Assembly (NCBI RefSeq): GCF_002266435.3
Contig: NZ_CP029426.2
Coordinates: forward strand, 2,262,001-2,326,000
DNA length: 64,000 nucleotides
From: Bradyrhizobium amphicarpaeae
GTDB taxonomy: Bacteria > Pseudomonadota > Alphaproteobacteria > Rhizobiales > Xanthobacteraceae
Direction of reading: 5' to 3'
Shown here piece after piece: positions 8,929 to 16,874 of this stretch (within the stretch, counting starts at the first letter, position 1; every line of letters starts with the position of its first letter). The position numbers and the translations under genes are program-made. Below the pieces are notes generated by a model that saw nothing but the letters and a program-made list of their open reading frames with translations, had not been told where the DNA came from and did not search any database.

Positions 8929-9036
8929 GTATTATATAACCGCGCTATGTGCCCATGATGCGCTTCAATTTATTCAGCGTTATCAAGGGTATGGCTACTG
9001 TGCATGGGGTTGTTTTCGCAGATTGCAGCACGGCCT

Positions 9037-10257
9037 TCAGCTGATGGCACACGGCACGCTCAGAAAGCCCCGAAACCGCACCCGTCCGCCGCGCGTCGGC
9101 TGGCCGCTCACGGCATAGTTCGGGAAGCGCGCCAGGAAGCGCGAGATCGCAATCGCGCCCTCTAATCGAGCCAACGCCATGCCGGCGCATTGATGCGCGC
9201 CGGTGGCGAAGGCGAGATGCCGGTTCGGGGTGCGCGCGATGTCGAAGCGTTCAGGGTCGGCAAATTGCGCGGGATCGCGGTTGGCAGCGCCAATGCACAG
9301 TGTCACCGATGTGCCGGCCTCGAGCATGACGCCGCCGAGCTCGACCTGTTCCGTGGTCATGCGGTTGCCGAGCTGGTTCGAGCTCTCGTAGCGCAGCACC
9401 TCCTCGACGGCGGTCTTGATCATGTCGGGATTGCCGATCAGGCGCTGCTTCTGGTCGGGATTGCGGTCCAGCGCGACGAGGCCGTTGCCGATCAGGTTGG
9501 TGGTGGTCTCGTGGCCGGCATTGAGCAGGAAGATGCAATTGTGCAGCAACTCCTTCTCGGTCAGCCGCTCGCCATTCTCCTCCCCCTGGATCAGTCGCGT
9601 CAGCACGTCGCGCTCGGGATTGCCAGGATTGGCACGCCTGCGCGCGACCAGCGTATCGAGATAAGCAAGGAAGTCCTTTACGGCGTTGTTGCCGCGCGTG
9701 GCGGCATCAGGCGACACGACGGGTTCGAGCGCGCCGAGGATCGCCAGCGACCAGTCGCGCAGCGGCCCGCGTTCCTCATGAGGCACGTCGAGCAGATTGC
9801 CGATCACCTCGATCGGAATGGACGACGCAAAGTCCTCGATCAGCTCGCAACGGCCCTTGGCGGCGATGGCATCAAGCAGCCCGTCGACCAGCTTGACGAT
9901 ATCGCCCTCCATGCCGGCAATCGCCCGCGGCGACAGCGCGCCCATGATCAGGCGGCGGACACGGGTATGCGATGGCGGATCGTTGAAGACGAGGCTCGTG
10001 GTGTGATGCTCGTAGAGCGGAGTGTCGCCGTATTTCGGCGCGAACTCGCGCTTCTTGTCCGAGCTGAACGATTTGGTGTTCTTGTAGGTGGTGACGAGAT
10101 CGTCGTAGCGGGTCAGGAACACGGTGCCGCTGCGCAGGCGCTTGACCGGCTCGTTCTCCCGCAGTGCACGATAGGTCGGGTAGGGGTCGTCGTAGAACTC
10201 GGGCGTCAGCTTCTCGAGGTCGAAGCCTGCCGCCAGTGCCTTCGCATCTGCGTTCAT
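9037..10257 (-). CDS. Cytochrome P450 (bacterial class I type)
   Basis: 406 residues, a soluble P450 without membrane anchor. Visible motifs are the I-helix AGHETTT, the K-helix ExxR in EEVLRYES, and the heme loop FATGAHQCAG with the axial cysteine at C357, followed by LARLE. The first heme-loop residue after Phe is Ala rather than the usual Gly, a tolerated variation that is nevertheless off-consensus. No ferredoxin or ferredoxin reductase gene is adjacent, so electrons come from elsewhere. The gene is divergent from the thiamine-diphosphate enzyme pair, sharing a 120-base control region. Substrate unknown. Confidence 0.92.
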   Translation of the reverse strand: MNADAKALAAGFDLEKLTPEFYDDPYPTYRALRENEPVKRLRSGTVFLTRYDDLVTTYKNTKSFSSDKKREFAPKYGDTPLYEHHTTSLVFNDPPSHTRVRRLIMGALSPRAIAGMEGDIVKLVDGLLDAIAAKGRCELIEDFASSIPIEVIGNLLDVPHEERGPLRDWSLAILGALEPVVSPDAATRGNNAVKDFLAYLDTLVARRRANPGNPERDVLTRLIQGEENGERLTEKELLHNCIFLLNAGHETTTNLIGNGLVALDRNPDQKQRLIGNPDMIKTAVEEVLRYESSNQLGNRMTTEQVELGGVMLEAGTSVTLCIGAANRDPAQFADPERFDIARTPNRHLAFATGAHQCAGMALARLEGAIAISRFLARFPNYAVSGQPTRGGRVRFRGFLSVPCAIS

Positions 10258-10377
10258 CCCGTTATACTCGCCGGTTAAAGCCGTTATGCCGTTTTTGTTG
10301 TTCTGGTCGGCGCATGCATGCGTCTACAGTCCTGGCATCTCAAGTCTTGGCACCTTGCTAGCCGACCGGACAGGAAA

Positions 10378-10920
10378 ATGCACGCCCACGCTGATGCCGC
10401 CGACACGGCCCCGAACTGGCCGGACGATATCTTCGCGACCCTGCAACGCTTCGACGTCAGGCAGGTGCCTTATGTGCCGGATGCCGGCCATTCGAAACTG
10501 ATCCAGCGCGTGCTGGCGTCGTCCACCATGCGTGGCATTCCGCTCACCACGGAGGAGGAGGGCGTGGCGCTGCTCGCCGGCGCCTGGGCCGGCGGCCAGC
10601 GCGGCGTCCTGCTGATGCAGTCGAGCGGTGTCGGCAATTGCATCAACATGCTGTCGCTGATCCCGATTCTGCGCTTTCCCTTCCTCACGCTGGTGACCAT
10701 GCGCGGCGAATGGGGCGAGTTCAATCCTTGGCAGGTGCCGATGGGATCGACCACGCAAGGCGTGTTCGAGCTCTCCGGCGTCCAGGTGCTGCGCGCCTCG
10801 AACGCGGCCGAGGTGCCGGCCGTGCTGGAAGCGGCTGCATCGCAAGCCTACAATGCGCTCACGCCCACCGCCGTCCTCCTGTCGCAGCGCCTGATCGGCG
10901 CCAAGGTTTTCACCAAATGA
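10378..10920 (+). CDS. Thiamine-diphosphate decarboxylase, pyrimidine-domain subunit
   Basis: A 180-residue protein corresponding only to the N-terminal (PYR) half of TPP decarboxylases. It has the activating glutamate region TTEEEGVALLAGAW, then GVLLMQSSGVGNCINML. This split architecture is known from sulfopyruvate decarboxylase (ComD/ComE) and resembles phosphonopyruvate decarboxylase. The start is ATG 10378 with AGGA just upstream; an in-frame ATG at 10318 would add 20 residues without domain homology. It overlaps the gene of its partner subunit (ATGA). The natural substrate is a 2-oxoacid that I cannot name. Confidence 0.8.
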   Translation: MHAHADAADTAPNWPDDIFATLQRFDVRQVPYVPDAGHSKLIQRVLASSTMRGIPLTTEEEGVALLAGAWAGGQRGVLLMQSSGVGNCINMLSLIPILRFPFLTLVTMRGEWGEFNPWQVPMGSTTQGVFELSGVQVLRASNAAEVPAVLEAAASQAYNALTPTAVLLSQRLIGAKVFTK

Positions 10921-11507
10921 GCAAGGCCAATCTCCTCGACCGCCGCCAGGTGGTGTCCACGCTGCTGGCGGACCGCAAGGACGTCGTCGCGATCGGCGGC
11001 CTCGGTGCCTCCACCAACGACATGTGCGCAGCCGGCGACCACGCCCGCAACTTCTACCTCTGGGGCGGCATGGGGGGGGCTGCGATGATCGGTCTGGGCC
11101 TTGCTCTGGCGCAGCCGAAGCTGCCGGTGCTGGTCATCACCGGCGACGGCGAAATGCTGATGGGCCTCGGCAGCCTGGCTACCATCGGCCTGCAGAAGCC
11201 GGCGAACCTGTCGATCGCAGTGCTCGACAACGAGGCCTATGGCGAGACCGGCGGCCAGACCAGCCACACCTCGGCCGCCGCCGACCTCGTCGGAGTCGCC
11301 AGGGCCTGCGGCATCAAGGACAGCCAGTCGATCTCGACCATGGCCGAGGTCGAGGCCTTCTCTACGGCCGTCCACGACGTCTCGGCCGGGCCGCGCTTTG
11401 CCAATATGAAGATCGACAGCGCCAGCCTGGAGCGAATTCTGCCGACCCGAGACGGCACCTACATCCTCAACCGGATCCGCGGCGACCTCGGCTTCCAGCC
11501 GATCTAG
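10917..11507 (+). CDS. Thiamine-diphosphate decarboxylase, diphosphate-binding subunit
   Basis: 196 residues carrying the TPP-binding signature. GDG is at 76-78 and the metal-ligand Asn is N105 (LDNEAYGETGG), 27 residues after the GDG. It is the C-terminal (PP) half missing from the preceding 180-residue subunit. Together the two make one active site across the interface, as in ComDE-type sulfopyruvate or phosphonopyruvate decarboxylases. Its ATG overlaps the previous stop. A longer in-frame reading from 10638 is only a shadow of the upstream gene. Confidence 0.85.
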   Translation: MSKANLLDRRQVVSTLLADRKDVVAIGGLGASTNDMCAAGDHARNFYLWGGMGGAAMIGLGLALAQPKLPVLVITGDGEMLMGLGSLATIGLQKPANLSIAVLDNEAYGETGGQTSHTSAAADLVGVARACGIKDSQSISTMAEVEAFSTAVHDVSAGPRFANMKIDSASLERILPTRDGTYILNRIRGDLGFQPI

Positions 11508-11617
11508 GACGGGCCCGTCCATTCCCACTGGCGATCAGGTCCTGCACGGACGCCGTGCAGGCAGGGCCAATTTCGACTGAATTTTCAACGCACTCAGGTT
11601 GCGATGCAACATAGTGC

Positions 11618-11653
11618 TTGACTCTGACGTGGGTGAGTGCTTACTCACCGCCC
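11618..11653 (+). promoter_or_regulatory. TetR-regulated promoter with palindromic operator
   Basis: GTGAGT (11633-11638) and ACTCAC (11643-11648) form a perfect six-base inverted repeat around GCTT. A possible -35 TTGACT lies at 11618-11623 and a weak -10 TTACTC at 11641-11646 (17-base spacer), so the palindrome would cover the -10. The translation start is 6-21 bases beyond the operator, hence the transcript may have almost no leader. This layout fits autorepression of the tetR-RND operon. Confidence 0.6.
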
Positions 11654-12355
11654 ATGAGCTCATTGCGTATGACGAGCGATCTGAGGCGTCAATTGATCCT
11701 CGGAGCCGCGAAGCGCTGCTTTTCCCGACACGGCTATACCGGCACCACGACCAAGAGCGTGGCGGCCGCCGCTGCCATTTCCGAGGCGTTGCTGTTCAAG
11801 CATTTCCCGTCCAAGGCGGCGCTCTACGCCGAGATCCTAAGCGACGAATGCGAAGCCGACCCGGCGCTCACCGAGCTGCTCGAACGGGAGCCTTCGACCG
11901 CCACCCTGGTTGAAGTCATCCGCGGCATGGTCGGGCATTTCCTCCACATCGCCGATGGGCCCGATCAGGAAGAGGCCCAGCGCCTGCGACTGATGACCAC
12001 CAGCCATTTGGATGACGGCGAGTTCGCCCGTTTGCTATATGCCAAGATCGAGACGCTGATCGGGGCGGTCTTCCTCGCCTCGCTCGAGCGAGCTGTTGCG
12101 GCGGGGGACGCGCGGCCATTCAGCGGCGACCCGCTCAACCTGTTCTGGTTTGCGCATCACACGGTGATGACTGCGGCGCTGACCAGGCTGCCGGCCGCGC
12201 CTTGCCTCGCTTACGGCAAGGCTGAAGACCTCGAGCGGCAGCTGTGTGAGTTTCTCCTGAGGGGTATCGGACTTAACGACGCCGCAATTGCTTCGCATCT
12301 AGGCCACAATCAGGCTGCGGATGCCGGCAAGACGGCGATTGCAGAGAGTGCATGA
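11654..12355 (+). CDS. TetR/AcrR family regulator of the adjacent RND efflux pump
   Basis: About 233 residues. The N-terminal HTH is LILGAAKRCFSRHGYTGTTT, then KSVAAAAAISEALLFKHFPS with KAALYAEIL, and the C-terminal ligand domain is helical. The longest reading begins at TTG 11618, but that would run through the operator palindrome. ATG 11654 or ATG 11669 is therefore more likely. It lies one base before the membrane-fusion-protein gene, the classic arrangement of a local efflux repressor. The inducer is unknown. Confidence 0.88.
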   Translation: MSSLRMTSDLRRQLILGAAKRCFSRHGYTGTTTKSVAAAAAISEALLFKHFPSKAALYAEILSDECEADPALTELLEREPSTATLVEVIRGMVGHFLHIADGPDQEEAQRLRLMTTSHLDDGEFARLLYAKIETLIGAVFLASLERAVAAGDARPFSGDPLNLFWFAHHTVMTAALTRLPAAPCLAYGKAEDLERQLCEFLLRGIGLNDAAIASHLGHNQAADAGKTAIAESA

Positions 12356-12356
12356 C

Positions 12357-13550
12357 ATGAACATCGTAACCGAACACAAGATTTCGGGCGAACCGATCGA
12401 CACCAAGGCTCCCAAGCGTCCGGTCCGGCCGGTGCTCTGGTTCATCATCGTCGGCACGCTCCTGGCGGTGCTCGTCGGTGGCCTCGTCTGGTTCAATTAT
12501 TTCCGCGGCCAGATGATCAAGCAGTTCTTCGCCAACAACAAGCCGCCGCCGACTGCCGTCAGTGCGGCCGAGGCCAAGTCCGAGGTGGTGCCGAACCTGC
12601 TCACCGCGGTCGGCGGCCTCGTTGCCGTGCATCAGGTCGACGTCAGCGCCGACGTCAACGGCCGCGTCACCGAGATCAAGTTCGAGCCGGGCACGCGTGT
12701 CGAGGCCGGCACGCCGCTGGTGCAAATGTTCGACGCTCCGGAGCAGGGCGATCTTGCCAATTACAAGGCCCAGGCGACCGTTGCGCAGCTGTCGCTCGAT
12801 CGCGCCAAGCAGTTGGCCTCGCGCCAGTTCGGTCCGCAGGCAACCGTCGATACCGCGCAGGCCGCCTACGACCAGGCGCAGGCCGGCATCGCCAAGACCG
12901 AGGCGCTGATCTCGCAGAAGCTGGTGCGCGCGCCGTTCTCCGGCGATCTCGGCGTCCGCAAGGTCGAGGTCGGCCAATATCTGACGGCAGGCACAGCGAT
13001 CGTGTCGTTGACCGATCTGTCGGAGCTGTGGGCCAACTTCACGGTGACGGAAAAGGATTCCGGCAACCTCAAGGTCGGCCAGACGGTCCGGCTCAAGGTC
13101 GACGCCTATCCGGGCCGCGTCTTCGAAGGCAAGATCACCACGATCGAGCCGCAGATCTCGGCCGACACCCGCAACATCCGCGTGCAGGCGACGATCGCCA
13201 ATCCGGAGAAGATCCTGAAGCCGGGCATGTTCGTCACCACCACGGTGGTGCTGCCGGACAAGCCGGCCGTGATCACCGTTCCGGAGACCGCGGTCGACTA
13301 CACGCTGTACGGCGACTCGGTGTTCGTGATCACCGAGAAGAAGGAAGCCGACGGCAAGACCAGCCTGTCCGCGGTGCGCACCTTCGTGCAGACCGGCAAC
13401 CGGGTCGACGGTCGCGTCGAAATCATCAAGGGCATCAAGCCGGGTGACAAGGTCGTCGCCGTCGGCCAGCTCAAGCTGCAATCGGGTGCGGCGGTGTCGA
13501 TTTCGACCGACCCTGCGCCGCAGATCCCGGCGCAGCCGCCGCGCTACTGA
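12357..13550 (+). CDS. RND efflux pump periplasmic adaptor (membrane fusion protein)
   Basis: 397 residues. A single N-terminal membrane helix (about 25-48) is followed by the biotinyl-lipoyl-like half (VDVSADVNGRVTEIKFEPG), a helical hairpin (about 130-180) and the beta-barrel domain (LVRAPFSGDLGVRKVEVGQY, then LWANFTVTEKDSGNL). It anchors in the inner membrane and bridges the RND pump to an outer-membrane channel. The ATG follows the tetR stop by one base. The inner-membrane pump gene follows, but no outer-membrane factor is present. Confidence 0.92.
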   Translation: MNIVTEHKISGEPIDTKAPKRPVRPVLWFIIVGTLLAVLVGGLVWFNYFRGQMIKQFFANNKPPPTAVSAAEAKSEVVPNLLTAVGGLVAVHQVDVSADVNGRVTEIKFEPGTRVEAGTPLVQMFDAPEQGDLANYKAQATVAQLSLDRAKQLASRQFGPQATVDTAQAAYDQAQAGIAKTEALISQKLVRAPFSGDLGVRKVEVGQYLTAGTAIVSLTDLSELWANFTVTEKDSGNLKVGQTVRLKVDAYPGRVFEGKITTIEPQISADTRNIRVQATIANPEKILKPGMFVTTTVVLPDKPAVITVPETAVDYTLYGDSVFVITEKKEADGKTSLSAVRTFVQTGNRVDGRVEIIKGIKPGDKVVAVGQLKLQSGAAVSISTDPAPQIPAQPPRY

Positions 13551-13625
13551 CACCGCACATGACGCAGCATGGTCCGGCACGGCCGGATCATGCGCTTGCA
13601 AGTCAACGAACCCGAGAAAGCCGCG

Positions 13626-16600
13626 ATGCGCTTTACTGATATTTTCATCAAACGCCCGGTCCTGTCGGTCGTTGTCAGCCTGCTGATCCTGCTGATCGGC
13701 CTGCGCGCGGCGATGGTGCTGCCGATCCGGCAATATCCCAAGCTGTCGAACACGGTCATCAACATCACGACCGTCTATCCCGGCGCGTCCGCGGACCTGA
13801 TCCAGGGCTTCATCACCACGCCGATCGAGCAGGCGGTCGCCTCGGCCGAAGGCGTCGATTACATGACCTCGTCTTCGGTGCTCGGCACCTCGACGATCCA
13901 GGTCTACATCAAGCTGAACTTCGATCCGAACCAGGCGCTCACCGAGGTGCTGGCCAAGACGAACTCGGTCAAATACCTGATCCCGAAGGAATCCAACGAC
14001 CCGATCGTCACCAAGACGACGGGCCAGACCACGGCGGTGATGTATCTCGGCTTCTCCTCCGAGGAGCTGTCGGGCTCGGCGATCTCCGATTATCTGACCC
14101 GCGTGGTGCAGCCGGTGCTGTCAACCGTCGACGGCGTCGCGTCGGCCGACATTCTGGGCGGCCAGACCTTTGCGATGCGGCTGTGGCTCGATCCCATGAA
14201 GATGGCCGGCCGCAACGTCTCATCGGCGGACGTCGCCGCGGCGATCCAGGCCAACAACTTCCAGTCGGCGGCGGGCCAGACCAAGGGCTATCTGATCGTT
14301 TCGAACATTTCGACGAACACCAGCCTGACCGACGTCAATCAGTTCAGGAAGATGATCGTCAAGGCCAAGGACGGCGGCTTCGTGCGGATGGAGGACATCG
14401 CCACCGTCGAGCTTGCCGCGCAGAGCACGGACGCGAGCGTCGCTTTCAACGGCGAGCACGCGATCTTCATCGGGGTGAACGCGACGCCGCAAGGCAACCC
14501 GCTGACGCTGGTCAAGGGCGTGCGCGGGCTGTTCCCGGAACTGGAGCGCAACCTGCCGCCGTCGATGAAGATGAAGGTCGCCTACGATTCGACCAAGTTC
14601 ATCCAATCCTCGATCGACGAGGTCGAGAAGACGCTGGGCGAAGCCATCATCATCGTCATCGTCGTCATCTTCCTGTTCCTGGCCTCGTTCCGCTCCGTCA
14701 TCATTCCGGTCGTCACGATTCCGCTGTCGATGATCGGCGTCTGCACCTTGATGCTGGCGCTGGGCTTCAGCTTCAACCTCCTGACGCTGCTCGCAATGGT
14801 GCTCGCGATCGGCCTCGTGGTCGACGATGCCATCGTCGTGGTGGAGAACATCCATCGCCATCTGGAAGAAGGGAAGACGCCGGTTCAAGCCTCGCTCGAG
14901 GGCGCGCGTGAGATTGTCGGGCCCGTCGTCTCGATGACGATCACGCTCGCTGCGGTGTACGCGCCGATCGGATTCCTCGGCGGCCTGACCGGCTCGTTGT
15001 TCCGCGAATTCGCCTTCACTCTGGCGGGCTCGGTCATCGTGTCGGGCGTGATCGCGCTGACATTGTCGCCGATGATGTGCTCGGTGCTGCTGAAGAACAC
15101 CGAAGAGGGCCGCTTCGCCAAGGGCGTCAACAAGGTGTTCGGTGCGCTGACGCGTTGGTATGGCCGCAGGCTCGATCGCTCGCTCGACTACAAGGCGATC
15201 ACAGGCCTGTTCGCGATCACCATCCTGGGCCTCGTCGGCTTCCTCTACATGCACACCTCGAAGGAGCTGGCGCCCGAAGAAGACCAGGGCATCGTGTTCG
15301 CGGTCACCAAGGCGCCGAAATACGCGAATATCGATTACGTCGACTTTTACGGCGAGAAGCTCGACAAGGAATTCGCGAAATTCCCCGAAACCGATCTTCG
15401 CTTCGTACTCAACGGCATCAACGGCCCGCAGGGCGGCATCGCCGGAATGCTGCTCAAGCCCTGGGACGAGCGTAAACGTTCGTCGATTGCGCTGAAGCCG
15501 CTGGTGCAGGCCGAACTCTCCAAGATCGAAGGCGTGCAGGCGTTCGCGTTCAACCTTCCGCCGTTGCCGGGTGGGCCGGGCGGCCTGCCGGTGCAGATGG
15601 TGATCAACTCGACCGCCGGTTTCCAGACGGTTTTCGAGCAGATGGAAAAGCTGAAGGACGCCGCGCGCAAGAGCGGCATGTTCATCGTTTCGGACAGCGA
15701 CCTCGCCTACAACCAGCCGAACGTGGAAGTCACCATCGACCGCACCAAGGCGCAGGATCTCGGCGTCAACATGCAGAACCTCGGCAGCACGTTGGCGGTG
15801 CTGCTCGGCGGCAACTACATCAACCGCTTCAATCTGGAAGGCCGTTCCTACCAGGTGATCCCGCAAGTGCCTCGCAGCAGCCGGCTGTCGCCGGAATCGC
15901 TCGGTGGCTATTACGTGACGAGCAACACGGGCCAGCAGATCCCACTCTCGACCCTCGTCTCGGTCAGGACCAAGACCGCTCCGAATTCGCTCACTCACTA
16001 CAACCAGCTCAATTCGGCGACGTTCTCGGCCGTGCCGATGCCCGGCGTGACCGTCGGTGCAGCGGTTGACTTCCTCGAAGGCGAGGCCAAGAAGCTGCCG
16101 GCCGGTTTCAGCCACGACTATCTCGCGGACAGCAGGCAGTACGTGCAGGAAGGCAACCAGCTCGCGATCACCTTCGGTTTCGCGCTGATCATCATCTTCC
16201 TTGTGCTCGCCGCGCAATTCGAGAGCTTGCGCGACCCACTGGTGATCATGATCTCGGTTCCGATGGCGATCGTCGGTGCGCTGATCCCGCTGTTCTTCGG
16301 CGTGGCGACCATGAACATCTACACTCAGGTCGGTCTGCTCACCCTGGTCGGCCTGATCACCAAGCACGGCATCCTGATGGTGGAATTCGCCAACGAACTC
16401 CAGATCAACGAGCGGCTCGACCGTCGTTCCGCCATCGAAATGTCGGCCCGCATCCGCCTGCGACCGATCCTGATGACGACGGCAGCGATGGTGACCGGCC
16501 TGATCCCGCTCCTGACCGCGACCGGCGCGGGCGCAGCCAGCCGCTTCTCGATCGGCCTGGTCGTCGTCGCCGGCATGTCGATCGGAACGCTGTTCACGCT

Positions 16601-16721
16601 GTTCGTGCTGCCTGCGGTCTACGTGGTGCTTGCGACCGACCATCGCGCGGCCGCAGATTCCGAACGGAACAAGCAGGTCAACGAGCTCGACCTCGGCTCC
16701 AAGGCCCTGCGGCCGACCTGA
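13626..16721 (+). CDS. RND multidrug efflux transporter, HAE1 (AcrB/MexB-like) family
   Basis: 1031 residues, full length for the family. The N-terminal cytoplasmic end FTDIFIKRPVLSVV is diagnostic. The proton-relay aspartates D400 and D401 appear in GLVVDDAIVVVENI, and the twelve-helix, two-repeat layout with large periplasmic loops is evident. The second-half repeat shows LVGLITKHGILMVEFANE. It exports hydrophobic or amphiphilic compounds with the preceding adaptor. ATG 13626 is chosen because the family motif starts there; a reading from 13569 adds 19 unsupported residues. An intrinsic terminator follows at 16748. Confidence 0.94.
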   Translation: MRFTDIFIKRPVLSVVVSLLILLIGLRAAMVLPIRQYPKLSNTVINITTVYPGASADLIQGFITTPIEQAVASAEGVDYMTSSSVLGTSTIQVYIKLNFDPNQALTEVLAKTNSVKYLIPKESNDPIVTKTTGQTTAVMYLGFSSEELSGSAISDYLTRVVQPVLSTVDGVASADILGGQTFAMRLWLDPMKMAGRNVSSADVAAAIQANNFQSAAGQTKGYLIVSNISTNTSLTDVNQFRKMIVKAKDGGFVRMEDIATVELAAQSTDASVAFNGEHAIFIGVNATPQGNPLTLVKGVRGLFPELERNLPPSMKMKVAYDSTKFIQSSIDEVEKTLGEAIIIVIVVIFLFLASFRSVIIPVVTIPLSMIGVCTLMLALGFSFNLLTLLAMVLAIGLVVDDAIVVVENIHRHLEEGKTPVQASLEGAREIVGPVVSMTITLAAVYAPIGFLGGLTGSLFREFAFTLAGSVIVSGVIALTLSPMMCSVLLKNTEEGRFAKGVNKVFGALTRWYGRRLDRSLDYKAITGLFAITILGLVGFLYMHTSKELAPEEDQGIVFAVTKAPKYANIDYVDFYGEKLDKEFAKFPETDLRFVLNGINGPQGGIAGMLLKPWDERKRSSIALKPLVQAELSKIEGVQAFAFNLPPLPGGPGGLPVQMVINSTAGFQTVFEQMEKLKDAARKSGMFIVSDSDLAYNQPNVEVTIDRTKAQDLGVNMQNLGSTLAVLLGGNYINRFNLEGRSYQVIPQVPRSSRLSPESLGGYYVTSNTGQQIPLSTLVSVRTKTAPNSLTHYNQLNSATFSAVPMPGVTVGAAVDFLEGEAKKLPAGFSHDYLADSRQYVQEGNQLAITFGFALIIIFLVLAAQFESLRDPLVIMISVPMAIVGALIPLFFGVATMNIYTQVGLLTLVGLITKHGILMVEFANELQINERLDRRSAIEMSARIRLRPILMTTAAMVTGLIPLLTATGAGAASRFSIGLVVVAGMSIGTLFTLFVLPAVYVVLATDHRAAADSERNKQVNELDLGSKALRPT

Positions 16722-16747
16722 AGCCGCTAGCGAACAAGCGAACCAGA

Positions 16748-16782
16748 GGGCGGCAGCGGGCGGATCCGCTGCCGCCCTTTTT
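16748..16782 (+). terminator. Intrinsic terminator after the RND operon
   Basis: A 12-base-pair perfect stem GGGCGGCAGCGG / CCGCTGCCGCCC with a six-base loop, followed by TTTTT. It closes the tetR-RND operon 26 bases after the pump stop codon. Confidence 0.9.
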
Positions 16783-16874
16783 CGTTGTGCCCGGCCGCCT
16801 GCGCCGCGCCACTGGCCGGTCTTATCCCGCGCTTGCGAAAGACAAGGCCGCGTCTTCTTGCTAGATTCCCGGCA

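Noticed and set aside
10347..10362. A sigma-54-like -24/-12 element TTGGCAC-N5-TAGC before the decarboxylase genes
   Set aside because: GG and GC spacing fit, but the -12 half is imperfect and transcription would begin about five bases before the start codon, inside the ribosome-binding site. No enhancer-binding regulator is adjacent.
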